DNA of 64,000 bases from Planctomycetaceae bacterium (lineage in GTDB: Bacteria; Planctomycetota; Phycisphaerae; Phycisphaerales; SM1A02), in contig CANLMX010000003.1 of the NCBI GenBank assembly GCA_947492385.1, forward strand, positions 1 to 64,000, in the 5' to 3' direction. Shown here one piece after another: positions 44,339-52,970 of the stretch. A model generated the notes under the pieces. That model saw only the letters and a list, made by a program, of their open reading frames with translations, did not search any database and was not told where the DNA came from. How positions within the stretch are numbered: position 1 is the first letter of the stretch; each line of letters opens with the position of its first letter. The translations under genes were made by a program, and so were the position numbers.

Positions 44339-45381
44339 TCAGGCCTGGAGTGCCTGCTGCAGCGCGAGGATCACTCTGTCGACCTGCTGCTCGGACATGC
44401 TTGAGCCAGAGGGAAGGCACACTCCCTCCTCGAACAGCCGGTCAGACACCGAGCCGGATGAGTGCGGCACGTACACGCACCCCGCGAACACAGGCTGCCG
44501 GTGCATCGGCTTCCAGACCGGGCGCGCCTCGATCAGTTCGGCCGCTAGCCGGTCGATCAATCCGCCGGAGTCGATCAGCGCGACCGCGCGGTCAAGCGCA
44601 AGCACGCTCAGCCATCTGGTCGAGGCCCTCCACGCGGGTTCCGGCATCCATTCGATCCCGGGAGTTCCGTCGAGGGCCACGCGGTAGCGATCGAAGATCG
44701 CCCGGCGCGCCCGCACCCGCTCGGGCAGTATCCGGATCTGTCCGCGGCCAACGCCGGCGCGGATGTTGCTCATGCGGTAGTTGAAGCCGATGGCTACGTG
44801 CTCGTAGTGGCGAACGGGCTCTCGGGCCTGCGTCGGCAGGAAGCGCGCGCGCTTGACATGCTCGGGATCCTTGGCGACGAGCATCCCGCTGCCCGACGTC
44901 GTGATGATCTTGTTGCCGTTGAACGAGAACACGGCGAGGTCGCCCGTAGTAGCCGAGGGCCGTCCTTTGTAGAGCGCACCGAGCGACTCTGCGGCGTCCT
45001 CCACCAGTGGGATGCCCTCGCGGGCGCAGATCGCGGCGATGGCGTCGATGTCGGAACTCTGGCCGTACAGGTTGACCGCGAGCACGGCCTTGGGCAGCCG
45101 TCCCCGCGACCGGCATCGCTCGATTGCCTCCGCCAGGGCGACGGGGCACATGTTCCAAGATTCGAGCTCCGAGTCGACGAACACCGGTTCCGCGCCCTGA
45201 TACCGGATGGGGTTCGCGCTCGCGACGAACGTCAGCGACGAGCAGATCACGAAGTCGCCCTGCGCGACCCCGAGCACGAGGAGAGCCAAGTGGATCGCCG
45301 CGGTCCCGGAGCTGACGGCCGCGGCGTGGCGGACGCCGAGCATCGCGGCGAATTCCTACTCAAAGCTGTCGACGTTCGGGC
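44339..45381 (-). pseudogene. PglE/LegC-like UDP-sugar aminotransferase, N-terminus lost at the IS boundary
   Basis: The remaining ~345 codons match the DegT/DnrJ/EryC1 PLP aminotransferases of the PglE/LegC group, which make UDP-4-amino-4,6-dideoxy-GlcNAc. SSGTAAIHLAL, VEDAAESLG and the PLP-Lys segment SFNGNKIITTSGSG are present, with LPTQAREPVRHYEH and EARPVWKPMH. The IS end cuts the gene within the LGPNVDSFE segment, about 30 residues in. An in-frame TAG follows FE (45353-45355), before the first usable ATG at 45343. A shorter protein from 45343 could be made, but it would lack about 40 residues. Confidence 0.8.
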
Positions 45382-46334
45382 CTAGGTTCTATCTGACGGA
45401 TCGAGAAGCCGCAGGTAACGCTGGATGAACGCTAGCCGCACGAATGCCATGAAGCTGCCCGCCAGCTTGTCGAAGCGGGTCCCGACGCGACGGCACTCCT
45501 TGAGCCACCCGACGCAGCGCTCCACGGCGCTCCTGCGCCGGTAGGCACGGCGGTCGAGGCCGAGGTCGCCGTCGCGATCCACCTCGTCGCTTCGCTGCGG
45601 GATCACCGCGTCGATGCCGCGCCTGGCGAGCCCGCGCCGGACCCTGGGGTAGCTGTAGCCCTTGTCGCCTGCGGCCTTGCCCGGCCAGCGCTCGCGGCGC
45701 GGGGGCCGGACCTCCGGCATCAGGCGCTCGAACTGCGTCGACTCGTGCGCCTGCCCCGCGGTGACGCAGGCGGCAAGGGGAACTCCCGCGCCGTCAGAGA
45801 CCAGGTACAGCTTCGATCCCCATCCGCCGCGCGAGCAGCCCAGTGCGTGGTCTTCCGGCTCGCTGGCGCGCTTTATCTCGACGCGCCCGCCGCCGAGCGC
45901 GCCGCCCGCACGCTCGTGCCGTCGATGCACCACAGGTCCCAGTCGATCTTCCCTGGCGGTCGAGGCGGATGCGGAGCGCCTTGGCGATCCGGTCGAAGGT
46001 ACCGTCCCGGCGCCACCTGTTAAATCGATCGTAGACGCTCTGCCAGCGGCCGAAGCGCTCGGGCAGGTCGCGCCAGGGCGCCCCGGTCCTCAGGACCCAC
46101 AGCATGCCGCTGAGGGTGGTGCGGTGGTCGTTCCACCTGCCGCCCCTGGCCTGCCTCGGAAGCAGGGGCTCGACGAGGCGCCATTCACCGTCTGTGAGCT
46201 CGTGTCGTCGGATCCATGCTCCTCCTCGGGCCGAACCATGGCCCATGGGGAACATCGGCTCGGCCGCGCCCCTGACGTGCGACGCAAGTCAAGTCAGGAA
46301 CAGGGCCGGCGCGGATCCGTCAGACAGAACCTAG
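45382..46334 (-). mobile_element. IS5-family insertion sequence (degenerate)
   Basis: The element proper is 45386-46330 (945 bp). Its ends are 17-bp inverted repeats (GTTCTATCTGACGGATC on the left, GTTCTGTCTGACGGATC read inwards from the right, one mismatch). CTAG flanks it on both sides (45382-45385 and 46331-46334), which fits the CTAR target of IS5. It stands between the first part of a NeuD/PglD-like gene and an N-terminally cut PglE-like gene. Confidence 0.85.
45405..46255 (-). pseudogene. IS5-family transposase spread over three reading frames
   Basis: The N-terminal part (46255 to about 45950) holds HELTDGEWRLVEPLLP and GAPWRDLPERFGRWQSVYDRF, an IS5 DUF4096-like region. The next homologous piece, KIDWDLWCIDGTSVRAARS, is in the -1 frame. 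The C-terminal part, with LGCSRGGWGSKLYLVSDG and RSAVERCVGWLKECRRVGTR, is in a third frame. One programmed shift is normal for some IS5 elements, but two breaks point to an inactive copy. Confidence 0.72.
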
Positions 46335-46430
46335 CACCACCGGGCCCGCGGCACCGGAGGGGCGCATCGCCTCCAGAACCACGGCGGCATGGCCGCCGGC
46401 GCCAACGAGGATGGTTCGGTCAGTAGGCAT
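46320..46430 (-). pseudogene. N-terminal remnant of a NeuD/PglD/LegH-like sugar O/N-acyltransferase
   Basis: The ATG at 46430 overlaps the neuC stop by 11 bases. The frame reads TDRTILVGAGGHAAVVLEAM, the NAD-like N-domain of NeuD/PglD acyltransferases (usually VGAGGHxxVV), and then runs into the IS at 46334, ending at a stop at 46320-46322. About 32 native codons survive out of about 200. The left-handed beta-helix acyltransferase domain is gone. In the legionaminic acid route this enzyme (LegH) acetylates the 4-amino sugar made by LegC, whose gene is broken on the other side of the same IS. Confidence 0.75.
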
Positions 46431-47550
46431 TGCTCTTGCGGGTCAGCTGGCGGCCGAGGTCGGCCAAACGCAAAATCTCCACGATACGCGGCCCCGCCGC
46501 CCCGTCGCCGTAAGCGTTCACGCACGGCCCGCGGCCGGACGCAAGCGCCCGATAAATACACCCGCGGATCGACGCGGTATCGGTCCCCGCGTCGAGCACG
46601 TTGGTACTGCGCTCGCGCATCGCCTGGCGGTCACCGACGTTGACGACGGGCGTGCCAAAGGTCGCGGCCTCGATGATCCCCGCGCTCGAGTTCCCGACCA
46701 TGAGGTCCGCGCACGCCATGAGCGAGACGAACCTCCGTCGCGGAAGATGGACGGCGAGGCAGATCTCGCCACGCCCTTCCGCCCGTTCAAGGGCCGAGCG
46801 GACCTCCCGCGACCCGGCGTCGGAGTTCGGCGCGAGCGCGACGACCTGCAGCCCGGCCTCGCGCGCCGCGTCGAGGAGCGCTGCCGCCGGCGCCGCGGCA
46901 TCGGCGCCATCCTGCAGCACCGGGTGGTACGACATCAGCGCAAGGGGCCTCGTGGGATCGAGCGCGAAGGCGGCACATAGCTCAGCGCGGCGCTCTGTCG
47001 CCAGTTCTCCCAAGCCGTCGAGCCCGGGAGCGCCGGTCACCCATATCCGGTCCGGCCGTTCGCCCATGCAAACGAGGCGATCGCGGCTCGCCTCGGTCGC
47101 GACCATGTGCAGGTGGGCGAACTTCGACACCGCATGCCTGATCGATTCGTCGATGGTGCCCGACCGCTCGCCGCCGTGGACGTGCGCGATGGGCACGTCG
47201 AGGTGCGCGGCCGCGAGCGCGGCGGCGAGCATCTCACCGCGGTCGCCGACGAGGAGCACAAGGTCGGGCTTCGACGCCGACCACGCATCGACGAGGCCGG
47301 ACGTCATCTCCGCGAGTGCCTTCGCCATCCCCGCGCCCGTGCCGTCGAGGGACGGCGCCGGGACCCGGCGGTCGATCCGGAGCCCGGAAGCCTCCACCTC
47401 GCGGACCGTCGCGCCGTGAAGCGGGTCGAGGTGCATACCTGTGACCGCGATGCCGAGCGACACGCCGTGGCTGCCCGCCAACAGGCGGAGCGTTGACTCC
47501 ATGAGGCCGAAGTCGGCACGCGAGCCCGTGACATAGCAGACGCGGCGCAT
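46420..47550 (-). CDS. neuC: UDP-sugar 2-epimerase (hydrolysing), NeuC/LegG type
   Basis: The 376-residue protein has GSRADFGLM at the start, LLVGDRGEMLAAALAAAHLD and IAHVHGGERSGTIDESIRHA, diagnostic of the hydrolysing UDP-GlcNAc 2-epimerase fold. In nonulosonate routes it yields free ManNAc (NeuC) or the 2,4-diacetamido-trideoxy-mannose (LegG). Neighbouring PglE/NeuD-like remnants favour LegG. The start overlaps neuB as ATGA. Confidence 0.93.
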   Translation of the reverse strand: MRRVCYVTGSRADFGLMESTLRLLAGSHGVSLGIAVTGMHLDPLHGATVREVEASGLRIDRRVPAPSLDGTGAGMAKALAEMTSGLVDAWSASKPDLVLLVGDRGEMLAAALAAAHLDVPIAHVHGGERSGTIDESIRHAVSKFAHLHMVATEASRDRLVCMGERPDRIWVTGAPGLDGLGELATERRAELCAAFALDPTRPLALMSYHPVLQDGADAAAPAAALLDAAREAGLQVVALAPNSDAGSREVRSALERAEGRGEICLAVHLPRRRFVSLMACADLMVGNSSAGIIEAATFGTPVVNVGDRQAMRERSTNVLDAGTDTASIRGCIYRALASGRGPCVNAYGDGAAGPRIVEILRLADLGRQLTRKSNAY

Positions 47551-48566
47551 CAGCCCAGCGCTTCCCACGACAGAAGTTCGCCGGCGCCGAAGTCGCGGCA
47601 CGCGGTGCGACCGACGACCAAACCGATCTCGGAAGGCGGGATTCCCGTGCCCGGACGCAGGCACGTGAGGTCGGCGGCATCGATCTTCCTGCCTGCGGCG
47701 ATGGGCCTCGCGGCCGCCACGCTCCTACGCGCGACCGCACCGACCTCGAGTTCCGACGCCATCGGGCGCTTTTCGCCGTCGCCGAGCAGTTCCTCGACCT
47801 CACGGATTCCCTTGACGAGGGCCGCGCATTCATCCACGGTGAGAGATGCACAGTGATCCGGTCCGGGGAGCGATCTGTCTAGCGTGAAGTGCTTCTCGAT
47901 CACCCGTGCGCCGAGCGCGACTGCGGCCAGCGATGCCTGGATGCCGAGCGTGTGATCGGAGTAGCCGACCGGCAGGCCCGTCGCCGCCGCGATCGACCGG
48001 ATCGCGAGCAGGTTCGCATCACCGGGCAGCGTCGGGTACGAAGACGTGCAGTGCAGCAGCACCAGGCTTCCGGTGCCGCGGATTCCGTGGCGTTCCACCA
48101 CTCCGACCGCATGACGAACCTCGTCCATGGTCGCCATGCCGGTCGAGAGGATCACTGGCAGGCCGAGCCCCGCGATAGAACCAAGGAAGCCGTCGTTGGT
48201 GAGCTCGCCCGACGGGATCTTCATCCTGCGGACGCCGATGGAGGCCAGGAACCGCGCCGATTCCACGTCGAAGGGTGTTGACATGAACTCGATGCCGACG
48301 TCAAGGCATCGAGCCGCCAGCGCGAGGTGCGCATCCTCCGACAGCTCGAGTGCGCGGAGCATTTCCAGCTGCGATCCCGCGCCGACGGCGGCGCGCTGGT
48401 ACTCGGCCGTGGCGGCCGCGGGCGATGCCAGGAGGTCCGCACGGAACGTCTGGAACTTCACGGCGTCGGCGCCGCAGGCCGCCGCGGCTTCGACCATACG
48501 GATGGCCCTGGGCAGGCTTCCGCAGTGGTTGACCCCCGCCTCGGCGATGACAAACGTTCTGCCCAT
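47550..48566 (-). CDS. neuB: N-acetylneuraminate/legionaminate synthase (NeuB/LegI type)
   Basis: The 338-residue protein has AEAGVNHCGSLPRAIRM at the start, KFQTF, and VGYSDHTLGIQASLAAVALGA, as in the NeuB TIM barrel. A C-terminal SAF antifreeze-like domain (about 275-338) is present. It condenses phosphoenolpyruvate with an N-acetyl-mannosamine-type sugar to a nonulosonic acid. GAGGAG about 10 bases before ATG 48566 supports this start. Coupled to neuC by ATGA. Confidence 0.95.
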   Translation of the reverse strand: MGRTFVIAEAGVNHCGSLPRAIRMVEAAAACGADAVKFQTFRADLLASPAAATAEYQRAAVGAGSQLEMLRALELSEDAHLALAARCLDVGIEFMSTPFDVESARFLASIGVRRMKIPSGELTNDGFLGSIAGLGLPVILSTGMATMDEVRHAVGVVERHGIRGTGSLVLLHCTSSYPTLPGDANLLAIRSIAAATGLPVGYSDHTLGIQASLAAVALGARVIEKHFTLDRSLPGPDHCASLTVDECAALVKGIREVEELLGDGEKRPMASELEVGAVARRSVAAARPIAAGRKIDAADLTCLRPGTGIPPSEIGLVVGRTACRDFGAGELLSWEALG

Positions 48567-48595
48567 GGACCCGTGGCTCCTCGAGTTCAAGCATT

Positions 48596-49093
48596 CTAGG
48601 GCACGGAAGGGCGCACGGCGTGCGGTGCGACCAGCGCGAACGCCACGAACCAGGCGAGGACCAGGGCGGCCTTCGAAAATCCGATCGGGCAGGAGACGAA
48701 GGTCCAGTCGCTAGCCGCGAGCCAGAAGGCGAGGAGGAGCGACGACGGCGCCGACGGATTGCGCTGCGCCGCACGCGGCCACAGGCCGGTGTCCGAGGTT
48801 AGCCACTCGCGGTCGATGAACGCATGGAATACGACGAGCGCCGCGAGCGTAAGGACGCGCACCGCGTTCACCGCCGTCAGGAGAACCTGGCGCCCGGTGA
48901 CCAGGACGGTGCGGCAGCACTCCTGCGACGCGTGCTCGGCCACGGCGATGGCGATTGCTAGCGTAGCCACGCGGTTGGAGAGACTGGCGAACCACCGTAG
49001 GGCGAGGTAGAGGCTGAGAAGCGCCCACAGATAGTGCGCCAAGAAATGCCTCCACGATGAGGCGAGCGCCCCATCTAGGTCTGGATCCGTCAT
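48596..49093 (-). CDS. putative small membrane protein
   Basis: The 165-residue open frame has three or four hydrophobic segments (FLAHYLWALLSLYLALRWF, VATLAIAIAVAEHA, VRVLTLAALVVFHAF, FSKAALVLAWFVAFALVAP). It lies in the nonulosonate operon between the SDR and neuB, in the same direction, and its stop is 29 bases before the neuB start. No family was recognised. The frame could be fortuitous in GC-rich DNA; if so, 48567-49309 has no gene. Confidence 0.45.
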   Translation of the reverse strand: MTDPDLDGALASSWRHFLAHYLWALLSLYLALRWFASLSNRVATLAIAIAVAEHASQECCRTVLVTGRQVLLTAVNAVRVLTLAALVVFHAFIDREWLTSDTGLWPRAAQRNPSAPSSLLLAFWLAASDWTFVSCPIGFSKAALVLAWFVAFALVAPHAVRPSVP

Positions 49094-49309
49094 CGCGTGC
49101 GAACGACGCTGGAGGTCGACGTCGCGCTAAAAACTGACCGAAGGGCCGATCAGGCCCACCATGAGCGTGGCCGTCCCGAACTGTGCCGCGGCCGGCGCCA
49201 GCATCACATTTACGCACGCAAGCACGAGCAGCGAACGTAAACAGAACTCGACGAGTTCAGGCGCTGCGGTCGTACTCTTCACGCAGCCAACCGGGGGCAG
49301 GCAAATCGT
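49094..49309. other. 216-bp gap without a recognised gene
   Basis: No open frame here has coding character. The stretch lies inside a co-directional operon between the SDR gene and the putative membrane protein, so it breaks the otherwise tight, overlapping gene order and may carry an internal promoter or the scar of a lost gene. Confidence 0.4.
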
Positions 49310-50122
49310 TCACCAGCACGTCCAGCCCCCGTCAACGACCAGCTCCTGGCCGGTGACATAGGACGCGTCGTCGGACAGCAGGAACGTCGCGGCGGGCACC
49401 ATCTCCCCTGCCTCGGCCATCCGGCCGAGCGGCACACGCGTCGAATAGAGCTTTGAAAAGCGGCCGTTCTGGCCGCTCAAGACCCCGCCGGGCACCAGCG
49501 TGTTTACGCGGATCCCGTGCGGCGCCCAGTGGGTCGCGAGCCACCTCGAGAGCCCGACGACGGCGGCCTTCGAGGCGGCGTACACGGCCGGCGTGTTGAT
49601 CGGGCCGCCGAGGTATTCCGAACCGTCGTAGATCCTCGGGTCGGGGGCGACCAGCCCGTAGATGGAAGCGGTCTGAAGCACTGCACCGCCGCCGCCGCGC
49701 TCGACCATGTGGCGGCCGACCGCTTTGGCGACGAGGAACATGCCGTCGACGTTGACCGACATCACCTCGCGCCACGTGTCGGGCGAGTAATCCTCGAACG
49801 GCGCGAAGAACGCCCGCAGGTCGCGGCTCTTGGTCGCAGCGTTGTTGTGGAGCGCGTCGATCCGGCCAAAGCCCGACAGGACGGACGCGATGCACGCATC
49901 CACCGATGCGGGGGCGGAGACGTCGCACGCGAAGCCGCGGGCCGAGCCGCCGACAGAGGCCGCGACCTCGGCAGCGGCGGCGGCGTCGATGTCGATCACT
50001 GCGACCCGTGCGCCTGCGGCCGCGAACCCCGCGCAGAAATGTCTGCCGAGGATCCCGGCACCGCCGGTGACCACGACCACGCGGCCGTCGAGGCTGCTCG
50101 GGCGCGGGGGCGAAGGCATCAT
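49310..50122 (-). CDS. SDR family NAD(P)-dependent oxidoreductase
   Basis: The 270-residue protein has the classical SDR signatures: TGGAGILG (Rossmann), HNNAA, the Ser-Tyr-Lys set in ASIYG and YAASKAA, and VNTLVPGG. PtmA, an SDR in the Campylobacter legionaminate locus, is a similar type, so a role in modifying the sugar is plausible but not shown. Start 50122 lies 3 bases after the stop of the class III aminotransferase gene. Confidence 0.92.
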   Translation of the reverse strand: MMPSPPRPSSLDGRVVVVTGGAGILGRHFCAGFAAAGARVAVIDIDAAAAAEVAASVGGSARGFACDVSAPASVDACIASVLSGFGRIDALHNNAATKSRDLRAFFAPFEDYSPDTWREVMSVNVDGMFLVAKAVGRHMVERGGGGAVLQTASIYGLVAPDPRIYDGSEYLGGPINTPAVYAASKAAVVGLSRWLATHWAPHGIRVNTLVPGGVLSGQNGRFSKLYSTRVPLGRMAEAGEMVPAATFLLSDDASYVTGQELVVDGGWTCW

Positions 50123-50125
50123 GGC

Positions 50126-51544
50126 TCAGTTACGCTCCCGGAACACCGGACGCGCGGGCGGGCCCTCGAGGAACCGCTCCCACCCGTCCTGCAGCGCGGA
50201 GGCGTAGGTGCCGAGCGCTCCCTCGAACGCGGAGAGCGTCAGGTCGAGTTCAGGCTCGCCGTGCGACTGAGAAAACGCGACCCAGGGCATCATCACGCCG
50301 CGCCGCAGGAGTTCCTGCACGAGGAGCGTGCGGAACCCCGGCGATGCGACGCCGTCGGGGCCGGTCGCCACGAGGTTCAGCGCGACCGGGGGACCGTCGA
50401 GCCTCACGTAGGGCCCCAGGCCGCGCGAGGCGGAGAGCTCGTTGAGGCCGCGCTGGAGACGCCGGCCGAAACTCCAGAGATGCCCGACGACCTCCTCCTC
50501 GCGGTAGATCCGGACGGTCTCGAGGAACGCCCCGAGGCCGGTCATCTCGGCACCATGCGTCGTCGATAGCAGGAACGTCCGCTCGGCGCCGGGACGGTCG
50601 ATTGCGCCGACCTCCATCACGTCGCGGCGGCCGCCGACGGCGGCGACGGAGAACCCGTTGGCCATCGCCTTCCCGAACGTCGAGAGATCCGGCGTGACGC
50701 CGAAGACCGCCTGTGCGCCGGCGATGTGCCAGCGGAACCCGGTGATCATCTCGTCAAGGATCAGCAGCGCGCCGTCGGCACGGCACATGTCCTGCACCAC
50801 CCGGAGGAAGTTGCCTGACGACGAGGGGCACGCCCCCGCACAGCACCCGGTCGACGCGAGCCGAGCCGCGCACTCGCCGGGGCAGGGGACGAGCGCGGTC
50901 GCTGGCTCGAGCATCACCGCCGCCACCTGGCCGGGATGTTCGTCGAGGAGGCGGCGAAGCGAGGCGGGATCACCATAGTCGAAGAGCAGCGTCGCGGCGT
51001 GGAACTCGCTCGGGATGCCGCGCCTGACGGGCGTCGTGCCGATGAACCAGTCGTCGAACGAGAAGAACGGCTGCTGCCGCGGCACGCACACGTACCTGCG
51101 GTCGGTGAAAGCCCGGGCGATCTTCACGGCGGCGGTCGTCACGTTCGAGCCGTTCTTGGCGAACTTCACCATCTCGACGGACGGTACGAGCCCGATGAGC
51201 GCCTCGGCCGCGTGGAGCTCGGTCAGGGACGGCCTGGTCAGCCCGATGCCCTTCGACATCTCCGCGGCAGCGGCCGCGTTCACCCGGTCGTCGGCGTAGC
51301 CGAGCGTCACCGAACGGAGCGCCATCCCGTAGTCGAGGTACCGGTTGCCGTCGGCGTCCCAAACGTACGCGCCCTTCCCGCGCGCGAGCGCGGGCGGCGC
51401 GATCCTCGGGAACTGGTCATCGCCGCGCGAGTAGGTATGGGCGCCGCCGGGAATGGCCCGATGGAGCCGGGCGCGCAGTTCCTCGTCGCCGGAATCGCCG
51501 GCGGTGGCTGGGGCGCGAGAGGATGTCAGCCTGATGTCCGCCAT
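50126..51544 (-). CDS. class III PLP aminotransferase, glutamate-1-semialdehyde-aminomutase-like, with a Cys-rich insert
   Basis: The 472-residue protein follows the GSA/class III pattern: GGAHTYSRGDDQFP, FAKNGSNVTTAAVKIARA, ILDEMITGFRW (D264-E265) and the PLP lysine K292 in FGKAMANGF. Between the large-domain strands it carries an unusual five-cysteine segment, C221, C225, C234, C235, C239, with the family having no such group there. It probably modifies the sugar or its amidine donor, not tetrapyrrole precursors, given the operon. Overlaps the upstream acyltransferase stop by 19 bases. Confidence 0.85.
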   Translation of the reverse strand: MADIRLTSSRAPATAGDSGDEELRARLHRAIPGGAHTYSRGDDQFPRIAPPALARGKGAYVWDADGNRYLDYGMALRSVTLGYADDRVNAAAAAEMSKGIGLTRPSLTELHAAEALIGLVPSVEMVKFAKNGSNVTTAAVKIARAFTDRRYVCVPRQQPFFSFDDWFIGTTPVRRGIPSEFHAATLLFDYGDPASLRRLLDEHPGQVAAVMLEPATALVPCPGECAARLASTGCCAGACPSSSGNFLRVVQDMCRADGALLILDEMITGFRWHIAGAQAVFGVTPDLSTFGKAMANGFSVAAVGGRRDVMEVGAIDRPGAERTFLLSTTHGAEMTGLGAFLETVRIYREEEVVGHLWSFGRRLQRGLNELSASRGLGPYVRLDGPPVALNLVATGPDGVASPGFRTLLVQELLRRGVMMPWVAFSQSHGEPELDLTLSAFEGALGTYASALQDGWERFLEGPPARPVFRERN

Positions 51545-52197
51545 ATCCGGTGGTCCGGCGCGCGCGGGGAAACCACGCAGTCGCGGGGGTTCCCAATATA
51601 CAGCGACCCCGCGGGAAGGTCCCTGTCGATGACCAGCGACTCCGCGGCGATGGTGCAGCCGTCACCGACGCGCGATCGCCCGAGCACCGCCGAACCCGGG
51701 TGCATCGTGACCCCGCTGCCGATCTCCGGGTAGTGGCCGTGGTTACTGCCGATGCCGCAGCGCTGGTACGCCACGAGGCGCTCGCCGTACCTCGCCCGCC
51801 CCAGCACCGTGCCCAGCGGGTGCACCAGCAGGAACACGCGCGGTAGCTCGACCTCGAAGTAGATGTCGCAGCCGTGGAGCGCCTTGTTGAGGAGGAAGAG
51901 CTTCTTGCGCAGGTGCGGCGCGCCGTCCCTGAGGTGGAGCTCCCGCGCGAGGAAGTAGAGCCACATGGCGTACTGGTCCCCGTGGAGGTGGTCGAAGACC
52001 GCGCTCGTGCCGTCGAAGAAGTAGCGGTTGTCGACCTCCGTGAAGCACTCCTCGACGCGCAGGACGGACGCCTGGGCGGCAGCCACCAGGTCCGCGGGGT
52101 GCGCGGCCTCGCCGTCGGGGAACAGCGAATTCACCTGCGCCGCGGCGAGCGCGCACAGGCCGTCGAGCGGCAGCGACGTCCGGACGCGGACGCTCAA
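51526..52197 (-). CDS. serine-acetyltransferase-like left-handed beta-helix acyltransferase
   Basis: The 223-residue protein has an N-terminal helical part (VNSLFPDGEAAHPADL) and a hexapeptide beta-helix C-terminal half (IGSGVTMHPGSAVLGRSRVGDGC, LPAGSLYIGNPRD). The start is TTG 52197, whose last bases form TTGA with the hisF stop. An ATG start would lose conserved helices. Inferred function: acetylation of the sugar or an intermediate. Confidence 0.78.
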   Translation of the reverse strand: MSVRVRTSLPLDGLCALAAAQVNSLFPDGEAAHPADLVAAAQASVLRVEECFTEVDNRYFFDGTSAVFDHLHGDQYAMWLYFLARELHLRDGAPHLRKKLFLLNKALHGCDIYFEVELPRVFLLVHPLGTVLGRARYGERLVAYQRCGIGSNHGHYPEIGSGVTMHPGSAVLGRSRVGDGCTIAAESLVIDRDLPAGSLYIGNPRDCVVSPRAPDHRIWRTSG

Positions 52198-52970
52198 CTG
52201 TGGCCCCCGAGTTGCGAGCGCACCGGGAACCCGTTGCTCGCGAGGTAGGTACGAAGCTTGATGGGGCTGTGGTCGGAGAAGAGAAACATGCTGCTCACGG
52301 TGATGGCGGACACGCCCGTTCGCAGGGCCTCGGCGCAGTCCCGAAGCGAGCCGGCGCCGCTCGACGCGATTACCGGGACGTCGAGGCGCGAAGCGGCGGC
52401 GGCGAGTAGCTCGAGGTCGTAGCCGGACATCGATCCGTCGCGGTCGATGGAGCACAGCATCACCTCGCCGGCGTGCATGTCCTGCATGCGGAGCGCCCAT
52501 TCGAGCGGGTCCATCGCCGTGTCGGTGGTCCCGCACCGGGACGCCACGTGCCGGGCCCCGCCGTCGACGGTGCGGTAGTCGATCGAGACGACGATGCACT
52601 GGTCGCCGAACCTCGACGCCGCCTCGCGCACGAACCCGGGGCGCTCGACAGCCGCGGTGTTGATGCTCACCTTGTCAGCACCCGCCTTGAGGAGTACCTC
52701 GATCTGCTCGAGCGACCGGATGCCTCCGCCGACGGTGAACGGCATGAAGACCTCTTCGGAGACGCGCTCGACCACCGATCCGTCCGCCGGGCGACCCTCG
52801 GGCGTGGCGTCGATGTCGAGGAAGACCAGCTCGTCGGCGCCATAGGCGTCGTACACGCGGGCGGTCGACACAGGGTTGCCCGCCTCGCGGAGGTTGCCGT
52901 GGAAACCGACCCCCTTTACGAGGCGGCCCCTCGAGAGCAGGAACTTGGGGATGATCCGCTGCTTCAGCAT
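52194..52970 (-). CDS. HisF-like cyclase subunit of an N-acetyl-sugar amidotransferase (WbuZ type)
   Basis: The 258-residue TIM-barrel protein has [20 protein letters not shown] at the start, as in the WbuZ/HisF2 group and unlike canonical HisF (ARIIPCLDV). It also has [14 protein letters not shown] and [17 protein letters not shown]. With HisH it delivers ammonia to the PseA/WbpG-like ligase encoded next to it, forming an amidine from an N-acetyl group. It is not a histidine-biosynthesis gene in this setting. Overlaps hisH by 7 bases. Confidence 0.9.
   Translation of the reverse strand: MLKQRIIPKFLLSRGRLVKGVGFHGNLREAGNPVSTARVYDAYGADELVFLDIDATPEGRPADGSVVERVSEEVFMPFTVGGGIRSLEQIEVLLKAGADKVSINTAAVERPGFVREAASRFGDQCIVVSIDYRTVDGGARHVASRCGTTDTAMDPLEWALRMQDMHAGEVMLCSIDRDGSMSGYDLELLAAAASRLDVPVIASSGAGSLRDCAEALRTGVSAITVSSMFLFSDHSPIKLRTYLASNGFPVRSQLGGHS

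Noticed and set aside
46320-46430. A functional short NeuD protein reading into the IS
   Set aside because: Only the N-terminal nucleotide-like domain start remains and the acyltransferase part is absent.
50126-51544. hemL (glutamate-1-semialdehyde aminomutase)
   Set aside because: The fold fits, but the Cys-rich insert and the place within a nonulosonate operon argue against tetrapyrrole synthesis.
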